Below the pieces are notes generated by a model. The model did not search any database, was not told the DNA's origin, and saw only the letters and a program-made list of their open reading frames with translations. From assembly GCA_031261295.1 (NCBI GenBank), contig JAISKT010000162.1:1-54451 (forward strand): a DNA stretch of 54,451 bases, in the 5' to 3' direction. Of the stretch, positions 1 to 8,182 are shown piece after piece. A program made the translations under genes and the position numbers. How positions within the stretch are numbered: position 1 is the first letter of the stretch; each line of letters starts with the position of its first letter. This stretch comes from Candidatus Symbiothrix sp. (GTDB lineage: Bacteria > Bacteroidota > Bacteroidia > Bacteroidales > Azobacteroidaceae).

Positions 1-2
1 AG

Positions 3-608
3 GAAGAGCCTTATCAATCCAAATCCTCTTTCATGGATTGTTTCCGATTATTAGGCAATTGGCATATTTTATTGTTTTTCATCGGCATCATGGCGCACGT
101 CGGCATTGATGTAGGAATAAATGCCACTGCTCCCAAAATTCTCATGGAACGTATTTCCGGCATGACTTTGGCAGATGCCGGATTTGCAACCAGCTTGTAT
201 TTCCTGTTCCGCGTAGCCGGTTGTTTCTTGGGTACATTTATTTTAGCCCGTTTTTCCATTCATAAATTCTTTATAATAAGCGTAATCAGTATGGCATTAT
301 CGGTCGTTGGATTATCCTTTGCAGCAGACGTGACCACGTTGTATATCTGTATTGCCTTGATTGGTTTCGGCAATTCTAATATTTTCCCGATGATTTTCTC
401 TAAAGCCATACAATCTATGCCCGAACGGGAAAACGAAATATCCGGTCTGATGATTATGGGCATTTCCGGCGGAGCCATATTTCCCCTCTTAATGGGCGTT
501 GGCTCGGATTGGTTGAAAAGTCAGGTTGGAGCAGTCATTGTTTTAGCGGTATTGGTGGTTTACTTATTTTTCCTAACACCGCTTATCAAAGGAAGAAAGG
601 CGGAATAA
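3..608 (+). CDS. Sugar MFS transporter (FucP-like), C-terminal part
   Basis: This is a multi-pass inner-membrane permease of the major facilitator superfamily, most like the FucP/GluP sugar:proton symporters of Bacteroidales. The frame is open from base 3, so the gene enters the window from the left and the ATG at 33 in the ORF track is probably internal. About six hydrophobic segments are visible, which matches the second half of a 12-helix transporter. The stretches GNWHILLFFIGIMAHVGIDVG and GFGNSNIFPMIFSKAIQ resemble the C-terminal half of these transporters. The gene ends in charged residues (KGRKAE). The substrate cannot be read from half a protein; fucose, glucose or galactose are family possibilities. 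A GH29 fucosidase lies 18 kb away, but a link is only speculation. Confidence 0.8.
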   Translation, partial: EEPYQSKSSFMDCFRLLGNWHILLFFIGIMAHVGIDVGINATAPKILMERISGMTLADAGFATSLYFLFRVAGCFLGTFILARFSIHKFFIISVISMALSVVGLSFAADVTTLYICIALIGFGNSNIFPMIFSKAIQSMPERENEISGLMIMGISGGAIFPLLMGVGSDWLKSQVGAVIVLAVLVVYLFFLTPLIKGRKAE

Positions 609-707
609 ATCAGATTATATTAGAGCATTACAAATGCTATCATTAGTTTATAACACAAGTTGGTCTCTTTGTCTTGCATCAAAGTTGTGTAATAAAGCAT
701 TCATCAG

Positions 708-1322
708 ATGAAACGACTTGTTAAAACAAAGTTTTTCCTTTTGATAAAGAAAGCTCCTGAAACTGATTTATGCCCCATTGCAGTTGAAAAGGCTTATGAT
801 GAATTTGCCGATGTTTTGTTTGCGGAGAGCGCTTCCACAGAGGACAAAGTTGTTTTCCACAACATTCTCTGTTTTACTCGTGTTGAACTCGCAAGTTTGC
901 ATCAACAGCTAACAGATTTGTCGAAAAAGAAATTTAACAACTGTCCTGTTTTGAATAAAGCCATTTCACTTGTCGATACACAGCTTGAGTTTACCAAATG
1001 GAACATTCAAGTAGATAAGTATGGGCAATCTGTTGTTCCTGAGCCGCGACCAAAGAAAAAGTTAGAGTGGACAGGTAATATTGTTGATTTGGTTGAATTA
1101 GGTTATGCGCTATTTGAAGTCGAAAGTTTCAACAAAGGTAAGATTACCTTAAAAGATTTGTTTCATTCATTGGGCGAAGCATTTAATCTTGAGGTGCAAG
1201 TCTTTTCCCGCTTCTTTACAAGCATCAAAAACCGCACGAAAGGCGAACGGACAATATTTTTAGATAAATTGAAAAAGGGATTGATACAAAAAATGGAGGA
1301 TGCAGACAAGAGAAAGTATTAA
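708..1322 (+). CDS. rteC: RteC-family protein (conjugative-element regulator-like)
   Basis: RteC is the tetracycline-responsive activator of excision genes in CTnDOT-type conjugative transposons and is common in Bacteroidales mobile elements. The C-terminal half (residues about 115-200) carries the family pattern: LEWTGNIVDLVELGYAL, then a segment ending FFTSIKNRTKGERTIFLDKL and a basic helix. The N-terminal half is a less conserved helical region. At 204 residues it is somewhat shorter than the CTnDOT protein as I recall it. None of the usual partners (rteA/rteB, xis, exc, integrase) is present. It lies in a short accessory patch between an MFS gene and tRNA-Ser, with a decayed mobilisation gene nearby, so it is probably a remnant of an integrated element. 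No consensus promoter was found just upstream. Confidence 0.7.
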   Translation: MKRLVKTKFFLLIKKAPETDLCPIAVEKAYDEFADVLFAESASTEDKVVFHNILCFTRVELASLHQQLTDLSKKKFNNCPVLNKAISLVDTQLEFTKWNIQVDKYGQSVVPEPRPKKKLEWTGNIVDLVELGYALFEVESFNKGKITLKDLFHSLGEAFNLEVQVFSRFFTSIKNRTKGERTIFLDKLKKGLIQKMEDADKRKY

Positions 1323-1340
1323 AAAGCGATTGCTTACAGT

Positions 1341-1372
1341 TTTGGCAGGTTGGCGATAAAGCAGTACCTTTG
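1341..1372 (+). promoter_or_regulatory. Bacteroidota-type promoter for the AlbA_2 gene
   Basis: TTTG at 1341-1344, a 20-base spacer, then TACCTTTG at 1365-1372 exactly match the Bacteroidota -33/-7 consensus (TTTG, 19-21 bases, TAnnTTTG). The predicted transcript starts near 1379, about 12 bases before the ATG at 1391. The TTG start used in the ORF track (1370) lies inside the -7 box and is therefore wrong. Confidence 0.75.
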
Positions 1373-1390
1373 CACCGAAAATTAAACAAT

Positions 1391-3184
1391 ATGACAACTT
1401 CGGATATAGATAAAATAATACAGCAAGGCGAAGGCACTTCCATTGAGTTTAAGAAGGCGCACGATAAAGTACCTGCATCGTTGTACGAATCTGTAGTCAG
1501 TTTTGCCAACACGAATGGGGGCGTTATCCTTTTGGGTGTTGACGATGATGGCAACGTATTAGGTGTTCATCCGGACAGCATAGTAACGTTTCTCAAAAAT
1601 ATCACGACTTCGCTAAATTCGGCTGAAAACGTCAATCCAACGCTTTATCTGAATCCTACGTCAATGGAATATGCCGGTCAAACGATTATCGTTATGCAAG
1701 TTCCGGCAAGTTCACAGGTACACGACCATGCCGGACATATTTACATTCGCGAATATGAAGCTGATTTGGATATTACCGGTAATCAGCATCAAATACGGGG
1801 ACTTTTCCTTAAAAAGGGAACGATATATACAGAAACGCACATCTATCCCGGATTGAAAATGTCGGATTTGGACGAAACGCTGTTTGATAAGGCTCGAAAT
1901 TTAATTCGCAGTAATCGCAGTGACCATCCATGGCTTTCAGTCGGTAACGAGCAGATATTGCGAGATGCCGTCTTGTATAGTAACGACTATGAGCAATCTA
2001 AAGAGGGTTTGACGTTGGCAGCCGCACTCCTTTTCGGAAAGGATTTGACGATACAAAATTTACTACCCGCCTATAAAGTGGAGGCAATGGTACGTATCAA
2101 TAACAAAAACCGATGGGACGACCGTCTTACCTTGCGTACCAATCTAATTGACACTTATTTGAAGTTAAAAGAGTTTATCAACCGACATCTACCCGAAAAA
2201 TTCTTCTTGGAAGGCGACCAGCGTATAGATTTGAGAGATAGAATTTTCAGAGAAGTAATCGGAAATATCATTATCCATCGCGAATATACGAATGCTACTG
2301 CAACAGAGTTGATTATAGAAGAAGATGCCGTACGGACATTGAACCCGAACAATCCCTATTTCAATGGGATTATGGATTTGGACAGATTCAATCCTCATCC
2401 TAAAAATCCTAATATCCGAAAGTTTTTCATGACTTTAGGCTGGGCTGATGAAATAGGCTCCGGCATCAGAAATACCAAGCATTATCTTCCATTTTATACC
2501 GAAAAGGCTAAGCCGGTCTTTATAGACGAGTCTTTTTTCAGGACTATCATTCCTTTGACTCGTTATACAATGTCCGATTTTGCCAAAGAATGGCACAGTT
2601 GGTTGGAATTAGATGAAAAATGGTTTCCTAAATTGTCTGAATCGTTGACCGAAATTGAGATGAATGCCCACTTGTATAAAATGGATTGGAAAGAACAAGT
2701 TTCAACATTGGCACTAAGTTGGATTGAAAAAGGCACTAAGTTGAAAAAACTGAATGTGACTGTAAACAAACAGTTTAAGGAATTAGAGGCACTAAGTCAA
2801 GGTGAAAAAGTCACTAAGTCCGATAGTGAAAAGCGACTAAGTCCAACTGAAAAAGTGACTAAGTCAATAAATTATGATAATGCTGTTAGTCAACAATTTA
2901 ACAACAATGAGCTATTTGATGTGATTGGAAAAGTGACCAAGTTGCCAAAAAAACTTCAGTATATAATCGTTATATTAATACTGTCGGGCGTACCTGTTTC
3001 CATTGATGAGTTAATCGAAATTTTTTCTTTCAGTCATAAAACTTTTTTCCGACAAAACTATTTGAAGCCCTTAGAAACGGTTGGCTTTATTAAAAAGACC
3101 AATCCGGACAAACCAACGGCTTCAAACCAAAAATATTTGATTACCGAGAAAGGAAAAATGTTTTTGACAGATAGTGACATTTAG
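1391..3184 (+). CDS. AlbA_2 (Schlafen-type) ATP-binding/HTH protein
   Basis: This protein of about 597 residues has an N-terminal AlbA_2 (divergent AAA_4, Schlafen-like) nucleic-acid-binding domain: GEGTSIEFKKA near residue 13 and a Gly-rich FANTNGGVILLGVDDDG. A central region has the HATPase-like VIGNIIIHREYTNATATELIIE and a segment ending WADEIGSGIRNTKHYLPFY, both typical of this family. The C-terminus is a winged-helix-like domain (SIDELIEIFSFSHKTFFRQNY). Between them is a linker with repeated EKVTKS/EKGTKL units. Family members act as transcription regulators or in defence and stress loci; the exact role is unknown. Start 1391 is chosen because it lies just downstream of a consensus promoter. 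It is followed by a strong terminator, so it forms a single-gene transcript inside an accessory patch. Confidence 0.8.
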   Translation: MTTSDIDKIIQQGEGTSIEFKKAHDKVPASLYESVVSFANTNGGVILLGVDDDGNVLGVHPDSIVTFLKNITTSLNSAENVNPTLYLNPTSMEYAGQTIIVMQVPASSQVHDHAGHIYIREYEADLDITGNQHQIRGLFLKKGTIYTETHIYPGLKMSDLDETLFDKARNLIRSNRSDHPWLSVGNEQILRDAVLYSNDYEQSKEGLTLAAALLFGKDLTIQNLLPAYKVEAMVRINNKNRWDDRLTLRTNLIDTYLKLKEFINRHLPEKFFLEGDQRIDLRDRIFREVIGNIIIHREYTNATATELIIEEDAVRTLNPNNPYFNGIMDLDRFNPHPKNPNIRKFFMTLGWADEIGSGIRNTKHYLPFYTEKAKPVFIDESFFRTIIPLTRYTMSDFAKEWHSWLELDEKWFPKLSESLTEIEMNAHLYKMDWKEQVSTLALSWIEKGTKLKKLNVTVNKQFKELEALSQGEKVTKSDSEKRLSPTEKVTKSINYDNAVSQQFNNNELFDVIGKVTKLPKKLQYIIVILILSGVPVSIDELIEIFSFSHKTFFRQNYLKPLETVGFIKKTNPDKPTASNQKYLITEKGKMFLTDSDI

Positions 3185-3193
3185 AGATTGTAT

Positions 3194-3231
3194 ATATTAA
3201 CGGCAATAATTTGAGTTATTGCCGTTAATAT
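3194..3231. terminator. Strong bidirectional terminator hairpin
   Basis: A perfect 16-bp inverted repeat (ATATTAACGGCAATAA and its complement) flanks a 6-base loop, 9 bases after the AlbA_2 stop codon. It is followed by a T-rich stretch (GATTTTATTTA). The AT-rich outer stem also supplies an A/T run for the opposite direction, where the mobC-like remnant ends. Confidence 0.8.
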
Positions 3232-3245
3232 GATTTTATTTAGTC

Positions 3246-3435
3246 TTACTCCTTCTTAATCAAATGCTGCAACTCCGGGTCGTTCCCGATTCGTGTCAAT
3301 TCTTCTACGACAATCTGTTTCACATCGCGTGAGGTTGCTGATTTTACTTGCCGGAATAAGACTATCCGACTGTGTTGAAATGGACGTTGATTTATCGTTA
3401 CGGTTAATGGTCATGGATTGGCGTTTTTGCAGCAC
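3246..3435 (-). pseudogene. Decayed 3' end of a MobC/TraG-like coupling protein
   Basis: Reading the minus strand from 3435 gives VLQKRQSMTINRNDKSTSIS followed by a segment ending SLIPASKISNL. I recall this as the late part of Bacteroidota MobC/TraG (T4SS coupling) ATPases. In a second frame the strand gives DVKQIVVEELTRIGNDPELQ and ends HLIKKE-stop at 3246-3248, which resembles the extreme C-terminus of the same family. The two blocks are in different frames and the family's intervening stretch is missing, so an internal deletion with frameshift is likely. The fragment lies 28 bases from the 3' end of tRNA-Ser and fits the RteC gene in marking a collapsed conjugative element. The family call is from memory. 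Confidence 0.55.
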
Positions 3436-3463
3436 TTAATTCATTGATAATCAATGTTATCTG

Positions 3464-3548
3464 CGGAGAGATAGGGATTCGAACCCCAGGAACCTTTCAG
3501 TTCAACGGTTTTCAAGACCGCCGCAATCGACCACTCTGCCATCTCTCC
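3464..3548 (-). tRNA. tRNA-Ser(UGA)
   Basis: The minus strand folds as an 85-base type II tRNA. It has a 7-bp acceptor stem (GGAGAGA/TCTCTCC), a D-arm with AGAGTGGTCGA, an anticodon loop CTTGAAA giving anticodon TGA, a long variable arm as expected for serine, and the T-arm sequence GGTTCGAATCC. The discriminator base is G, as in serine tRNAs. The 3' CCA is not encoded. Its 3' end faces the accessory patch at 0.7-3.4 kb, as is usual for an integration target. Confidence 0.95.
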
Positions 3549-3653
3549 CTTAAAAAATAGAGCCTTTTTTCAAAAGCGCTACAAAGGAACGACTTTTTTT
3601 TCTTTCTACAAAATTCCTGAGCTGTTTTTTATCCGATTTTCCTAAGAGATTTT

Positions 3654-5156
3654 CTATTTGGTATAGATGAGTCCCCGTTTGGTCAGGGTAAGGCCTCCTC
3701 CAAATGTATCTCCCCCGAAAAATGTCCCCTTATCGTAACCGGCGGATAATTTAACCGCCAATCCTTCGGTTTGGGGACAAGTATAAATTAATTCCAATTG
3801 TGAAGCAAAACCTTTTTTGACGGCTGTGAATGGAATATAATATCTTCCCCAACTTTGTCCGGTAGTCAACGACAAGCGGTATTGAAGCGCCGGCCGGAGA
3901 TAACCTTCCAATCCCAAATGGAAAGCAATAATACGATTGCTTTTGAAATTCAAACTGCCACCGGTATTATATTCCGGGGAAAGTAGAAGTGGGCTACCTG
4001 TTGTTTTTCCAAAATGGGATGGCCCTTGTACATAATCCACATTATTATAATAGTCATCATTTCCGGTTTCTTGTGTACGTACAGAGGCATGTTCGTCATC
4101 CGCCAGCACAAAATGAATGGGGCCTGCCTGGTTTTTTGTGTAGATATATTCCAACACAGCACCGGAAAGCAATCTTTTTTGATTGGATTTGTATTGCAAT
4201 CCCAATAACATATCTTGAAAACTCCTCGGATTCATGCTGGAGCCATCTTCAAAAAAATGTTGAAAATAGAAAGACAAACAAGCGTCATTTTTTAATACAT
4301 AATCCAATTTCAGTATATAATTTCCTGAGTGAGAGCCTGCTGCATTGATACTATCTGCGCCGGAAGATCCGATACCTCCTTTTCCGGCCACCATTGCCCG
4401 GATAAAATCGGTGATTCCTTGCGGCTGATCTTCTACAATATATTGATACTCATTGTCGATATCACGATATTTATACAATAAGCCTCCCCATTGTACATAA
4501 TGGGCTAAACCTACGGTAACTTGCCATTTACTTTCTTTCTCTATGTCTTTGAGACGGAAATAAATGGATTTGTGATGGGAAAGAACGTCTTTCGTGTAGG
4601 ATTGATGCTCAGGTTTTGCGGTGTTTTCTTGCCATTGCCCGTCCAAATATTTACCGATAGCAAAATCTCCCTTGAGATACAAATTTCCTTTGGTATAAGG
4701 AATTAACCAAAAGTTATCCATATTAATTCTAATTTCGGGAATCGGACGGGCATGGTTGGATGCACTAAAATCTCCCGAACTTAACTGTTCATCTAATAAA
4801 GAAATATATTCTTCTTTGGAACCAATCCTCAACCGGAAATTTTTCCAATTCAACTCACCATAGGCTTGTTGTATCCAAACCTGCTTGTACGTGTGCGGAG
4901 CAGAACCGGCCATATCCACCCCTAATCCGAATGACCAGTCCTTGTTCAGTTGTTGGTCATGAAAAACAGCGCCTCGCAAATAAAAATTGTTTGCATCCAA
5001 AGGAACCATTCCCCACGTCCGGTTGACCATCCAGAAAGGCGTATGCTCTCCGGTGGCGAGGGAACCGAAAATTTCCGCTTGATAAGTTGTATTTATCTGA
5101 CTAAAAGAGTCAAGGAAAAATAGACAAATGATTGAAAGTAGCAACGGTCGTTTCAT
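3654..5156 (-). CDS. Capsule assembly Wzi-family outer-membrane protein
   Basis: Wzi-family proteins are outer-membrane beta-barrels that help anchor or organise surface polysaccharide. The 500-residue product has a signal peptide (MKRPLLLSIICLFFLDSFSQ), then TTYQAEIFGSLATGEHTPFW and GMVPLDANNFYLRGAVFHD, patterns I associate with Caps_assemb_Wzi (PF14052). Alternating hydrophobic/polar strands and aromatic girdles follow to the end, consistent with a barrel. It lies 9 bases downstream of a small lipoprotein gene on the same strand, so the two are probably co-transcribed. The polysaccharide operon begins 2.2 kb away on the other strand, and Wzi may serve that polymer (inference). Confidence 0.82.
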   Translation of the reverse strand: MKRPLLLSIICLFFLDSFSQINTTYQAEIFGSLATGEHTPFWMVNRTWGMVPLDANNFYLRGAVFHDQQLNKDWSFGLGVDMAGSAPHTYKQVWIQQAYGELNWKNFRLRIGSKEEYISLLDEQLSSGDFSASNHARPIPEIRINMDNFWLIPYTKGNLYLKGDFAIGKYLDGQWQENTAKPEHQSYTKDVLSHHKSIYFRLKDIEKESKWQVTVGLAHYVQWGGLLYKYRDIDNEYQYIVEDQPQGITDFIRAMVAGKGGIGSSGADSINAAGSHSGNYILKLDYVLKNDACLSFYFQHFFEDGSSMNPRSFQDMLLGLQYKSNQKRLLSGAVLEYIYTKNQAGPIHFVLADDEHASVRTQETGNDDYYNNVDYVQGPSHFGKTTGSPLLLSPEYNTGGSLNFKSNRIIAFHLGLEGYLRPALQYRLSLTTGQSWGRYYIPFTAVKKGFASQLELIYTCPQTEGLAVKLSAGYDKGTFFGGDTFGGGLTLTKRGLIYTK

Positions 5157-5165
5157 AATTATTTT

Positions 5166-5582
5166 TTAGAATTTAATGAAGTGGTATCTTGTTCCTTCTT
5201 GTCCTAAGATCAGCTCTTTGGAATTTAATTTTAGAATATCATAAGTGACTTGTTCTCCTTTCCACAATACCCTGCTTGTATGATATCCATTTAAATTGTT
5301 CTTGTCTAATTGAATGTGCATTTTGTTTTCGGCCGGAAAATCGACATATCCATAAATGATGACCGTTGAATTGGGTTTGCTCGTATCTCCATTCAACAGG
5401 GTATAGGAAAAGATTGCTTGCCGTTGGAAACTAAAATAGACCGTATCCACTGCTTGAGTCGTATGGTCTTTCTCTTGAATTGTTTTTAATTGCCACATCC
5501 CATTGACCTTCGGAAGATCGGCATCCTGGCAGGCCGTGAGAAATGCGAGGATCAGTATTCCCCCAAACAAGTAATTCTTCAT
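5166..5582 (-). CDS. Small lipocalin-like lipoprotein
   Basis: A 138-residue exported lipoprotein. The N-terminus has a lysine, a hydrophobic core and the lipobox LTAC (Cys about residue 18) for signal peptidase II. The rest begins GMWQLKTIQ, like the first strand of Bacteroidales lipocalin-like lipoproteins, and continues with short beta-rich segments. No catalytic motif is visible. It is the first gene of a two-gene unit with the Wzi protein and may act with it in the outer membrane; that link is inferred from the 9-base spacing only. Confidence 0.65.
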   Translation of the reverse strand: MKNYLFGGILILAFLTACQDADLPKVNGMWQLKTIQEKDHTTQAVDTVYFSFQRQAIFSYTLLNGDTSKPNSTVIIYGYVDFPAENKMHIQLDKNNLNGYHTSRVLWKGEQVTYDILKLNSKELILGQEGTRYHFIKF

Positions 5583-5605
5583 ATCGTAATTAATTATTGA
5601 TTGGG

Positions 5606-5613
5606 CAAAGATA
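5606..5613 (-). promoter_or_regulatory. -7 box for lipoprotein-wzi unit
   Basis: TATCTTTG on the minus strand matches the TAnnTTTG consensus. It lies 23 bases before the lipoprotein ATG. No -33 element is visible at the ideal distance. Confidence 0.55.
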
Positions 5614-5648
5614 TATATTATTTTGAATCAAGGGCATTTAAAAAAGAA

Positions 5649-5676
5649 AAAGTGCAAGACCGGAATCTTACACTTT
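5649..5676 (-). terminator. rpsP terminator
   Basis: On the minus strand, AAAGTGTAAGA and TCTTGCACTTT pair over 11 bases with one U-G wobble and a 6-base loop. They are followed by TTCTTTTTT. The hairpin is about 30 bases after the rpsP stop codon. The wobble pairs only in the minus-strand RNA, which fixes the orientation. Confidence 0.7.
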
Positions 5677-5706
5677 TATGGGATACAAATAAAACGGTTC
5701 TGTAAT

Positions 5707-6249
5707 TTACTCTGCTGCAGGAGTTTCTTCTACTGCCGGTAAATCCGTTTCTGCTGTTACTTCTGCTTTTTTAAGCTTGGCAGCTATTGCTTCGGCTTTC
5801 TTAGCGGCAAGCGCTTCGGCTTTTGCTTTATTCACTGCTTTTTCCGCATCTATACGGGCTTTTTCCGCTGTTTTTTCGGCTTCGCTGAGTTTGCTTACTT
5901 TCGTAGTCAAAACAGATTGTTTTGAATTTTTCCAAGCCTGGAATTTGTTTTCAGCATCAGCTTCCGTAAAAGCGCCTTTAGCGACACCGCCTAATAAATG
6001 TTTTTTAAGAAGCACTCCTTCGTCGGAAAGAATATTTCTCACTGTATCAGTAGGTTGTGCACCTACATTCACCCAATACAAAGCCCTGTCGAATTTCAAA
6101 TCTATTGTAGCAGGATTCGTATTCGGGTTGTAAGAACCAATCCTTTCGATAAATTTTCCATCACGTGGAGCTCTGCTATCTGCGATCACGATGTGGTAAA
6201 ACGCGTACCCTTTGCGACCGTGTCTTTGCAATCTGATTTTAGTTGCCAT
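5707..6249 (-). CDS. rpsP: 30S ribosomal protein S16
   Basis: S16 is an assembly protein of the small ribosomal subunit. The N-terminus [20 protein letters not shown] and the following [20 protein letters not shown] are diagnostic. The core of about 80 residues is followed by a roughly 100-residue Ala/Lys/Glu-rich tail ([20 protein letters not shown]), giving 180 residues against about 80-90 in E. coli. Such tails occur in many Bacteroidota S16 proteins. It stands alone here without rimM/trmD, which is usual for Bacteroidales. It has its own -7 box and terminator. Confidence 0.97.
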   Translation of the reverse strand: MATKIRLQRHGRKGYAFYHIVIADSRAPRDGKFIERIGSYNPNTNPATIDLKFDRALYWVNVGAQPTDTVRNILSDEGVLLKKHLLGGVAKGAFTEADAENKFQAWKNSKQSVLTTKVSKLSEAEKTAEKARIDAEKAVNKAKAEALAAKKAEAIAAKLKKAEVTAETDLPAVEETPAAE

Positions 6250-6291
6250 TTGTCTTTTAATTAATTAGTTTGAAATTTGTATTAGCGGGTG

Positions 6292-6299
6292 CAAAGGTA
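6292..6299 (-). promoter_or_regulatory. -7 box for rpsP
   Basis: TACCTTTG on the minus strand, 42 bases before the rpsP ATG, matches TAnnTTTG exactly. It lies in the only gap between rpsP and the upstream gene. The -33 position is A/T-rich without a clear TTTG. Confidence 0.6.
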
Positions 6300-6342
6300 A
6301 TGCTTTTTTTGAATTAAGAATGATAATTACGCAATTATTTTC

Positions 6343-7221
6343 TTACCGGATAAACATCCACGCATCGGTATGTTGCGGATGATCCGCCTTAAATTTGCGT
6401 AGAAACACTTCTGCATCCGGTCTATTGTCAAATTTATCGACATAAATCAGTATCTTGCTGCCGGTCTCTAAAATTTCGGCAGTTGGAAATCCTCTCTTTC
6501 GCAGTTCTTCCAAATCTTTCTTTGCAAAATGAATGGAAGGCGAGTTGGCAATAATGATATAATGTTCTTTGGGTGCAACAGGTAATGGAGCCGTTTCAAC
6601 CGGTTTGGTTGCCACCGGAAAAAAACTGGTCTGTTGCAATTGGGTGGTCGCATGTTCGTTCACCGGAGTCGAAACGACAAACATGGCCAAAATAGCCGCT
6701 GCCGCCGAACCTGCCCATCGAACCATTTGCTTATTCACCGGGATATAAATCAGGTGGTTTTCTTTTTTCTTTTTTGACCTGGAAATCCGGGTATGATATT
6801 TTTCTACTTCCCGGATAGTAGGAATATAAAAATTGCAGAACCCAAAATTACCGGCATTGCAACTTAACTGGTGAGAAGGTGTAAAAATGATTTTCCGTTC
6901 GGCAGACAACGATAAGCGGCCTACCCATTGAATATGAATCGTTCGTCCTGCAACTAATTGATTATTCAAAGCATCCACATAGCGCTGAATTTTCAAACCG
7001 GCTTCTGTATAGGAACTATTTTCATTCGTGGAAATGAAATTGGCCAATAATCCGTCGTTATGTTTTATAGCCGGGTTAAATCCCAAAGACTGTGCCGGAG
7101 CGCACAAAAGCTTCACTTCCTTGATTCGCTCCTCACCACTCCCGGAAGCAATAAAAGCGCCAAAGTCCGGAATGATAACACACTCGTGCTTTGTCAACAA
7201 GTAAGCGATATGAAAATTCAT
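6343..7221 (-). CDS. HU-CCDC81 and SPOR domain protein
   Basis: This inner-membrane protein probably binds peptidoglycan. The N-terminal part (MNFHIAYLLTKHE, then VIIPDFGAFIASGSGE and LLANFISTNENSSY) resembles the CCDC81-like prokaryotic HU domains of Bacteroidota. A basic stretch (SRSKKKKE) precedes a single membrane segment (WAGSAAAAILAMFVVSTPV). The C-terminal 75 residues (HYIIIANSPSIHFAKKDLEE and following) form a SPOR domain, which binds denuded glycan strands at division sites. The ORF-track start is a GTG; the ATG three codons later (7219-7221) matches the usual N-terminus better and is used here. The predicted leader is only a few bases long. Confidence 0.78.
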   Translation of the reverse strand: MNFHIAYLLTKHECVIIPDFGAFIASGSGEERIKEVKLLCAPAQSLGFNPAIKHNDGLLANFISTNENSSYTEAGLKIQRYVDALNNQLVAGRTIHIQWVGRLSLSAERKIIFTPSHQLSCNAGNFGFCNFYIPTIREVEKYHTRISRSKKKKENHLIYIPVNKQMVRWAGSAAAAILAMFVVSTPVNEHATTQLQQTSFFPVATKPVETAPLPVAPKEHYIIIANSPSIHFAKKDLEELRKRGFPTAEILETGSKILIYVDKFDNRPDAEVFLRKFKADHPQHTDAWMFIR

Positions 7222-7234
7222 ATTTTGCACCCTG

Positions 7235-7242
7235 CAAAAATA
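7235..7242 (-). promoter_or_regulatory. -7 box for HU/SPOR gene
   Basis: TATTTTTG on the minus strand, 13 bases before the chosen ATG, matches TAnnTTTG. The implied transcript start is near 7228. The rest of the 7222-7349 gap is A/T-rich; no exact -7 box was found on the plus strand for the polysaccharide operon. Confidence 0.5.
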
Positions 7243-7349
7243 AAGATTTTTTTTAATTTACATACTATTTTATTTATATATTCGTTAATATCATTGATAA
7301 TGATGCTATATTGCAAATGGAATAATTATTGATCTAATATTAAAAACGA

Positions 7350-8171
7350 ATGAAATTAAAATTCTGGCTCTTTTCCATACTTACGGTTTTTCTCTTATCT
7401 TGTCAGTCTGTTCCTCAGGATGTGGCTTATTTTCAGGATTTTGACAAGTATGCTCAACAAGGATATGCCAACAACTATTACAAGTATGAGCCTACGATTA
7501 AAAACAATGACCAGTTATTGATTTCCATTTCTTCACCTGTCCTGGACCAGAGGCAGGTAGCTCAATTCAATCTTCCGATGAATACCTATCTGGCTCCCGG
7601 CGAAACAACGGTTATGCAATCAAGTGCAATTCAAACTTATACGGTAGATACAGAGGGTTATATCCATTTCCCGGTGATCGGAAAAATAAAAATCGCGGGT
7701 TTAACGAAATCCCAGGGTATTGAGTTATTAGAGAACGAAGTATCCCAATACCTTCCTTCTCCGATCGTCAATCTTCAGATTATTTCATTCAAAGTAACCG
7801 TTTTGGGCGAAGTTTTGAAGCCCGGGCCTGTGGAGGTTACCGATGAACGGGTTTCTATTTTGGATGCCATTGGCGCAGTGGGCGACCTTACGGTCTATGG
7901 TGATCGCAAAAATGTAAAATTAATCCGGGATAACAACGGCGTAAAAGAACTGCATACATTTGATTTGACAAAATCAGACATTTTTAATTCTCCTTATTAT
8001 TATTTGCAGCAAAATGATGTGGTTTATATAGAACCGAATAAAACCCGTAAAACCGACAGTACTTACAGTTCCTCCAAAAGTTATGAATTATCGACTATTA
8101 GTGTCATATTATCCTCCTTAACGGCTTTGTCAACCATAGTTATGGTAGTTTTCAACGTCACTAAAGATTAA
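7350..8171 (+). CDS. Polysaccharide export lipoprotein (Wza-like)
   Basis: This is the outer-membrane export component of a surface polysaccharide. The lipobox LLSC (Cys about residue 18) marks a lipoprotein. VAYFQDFDKYAQ and the following section to about residue 125 match the Poly_export domain of Bacteroidales Wza-like proteins. An SLBB domain begins VTVLGEVLKPGPVEV. A C-terminal hydrophobic segment (about residues 245-268) would span the membrane, as in other Bacteroidota members. At 273 residues it has the usual family size. It is the first gene of a tight eight-gene operon and is followed after 11 bases by the Wzz-like partner. Confidence 0.88.
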   Translation: MKLKFWLFSILTVFLLSCQSVPQDVAYFQDFDKYAQQGYANNYYKYEPTIKNNDQLLISISSPVLDQRQVAQFNLPMNTYLAPGETTVMQSSAIQTYTVDTEGYIHFPVIGKIKIAGLTKSQGIELLENEVSQYLPSPIVNLQIISFKVTVLGEVLKPGPVEVTDERVSILDAIGAVGDLTVYGDRKNVKLIRDNNGVKELHTFDLTKSDIFNSPYYYLQQNDVVYIEPNKTRKTDSTYSSSKSYELSTISVILSSLTALSTIVMVVFNVTKD

Positions 8172-8182
8172 GAATTAAACGT

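Noticed and set aside
610-707. Second att copy of the tRNA-Ser 3' end on the far side of the accessory patch
   Set aside because: No match to GGTTCGAATCCCTATCTCTC was seen between the MFS and rteC genes, so element borders cannot be defined.
5777-6133. 118-residue plus-strand ORF antisense to rpsP
   Set aside because: It is a shadow of the Ala/Lys-rich S16 tail (serine/phenylalanine-rich mirror) with no independent features.
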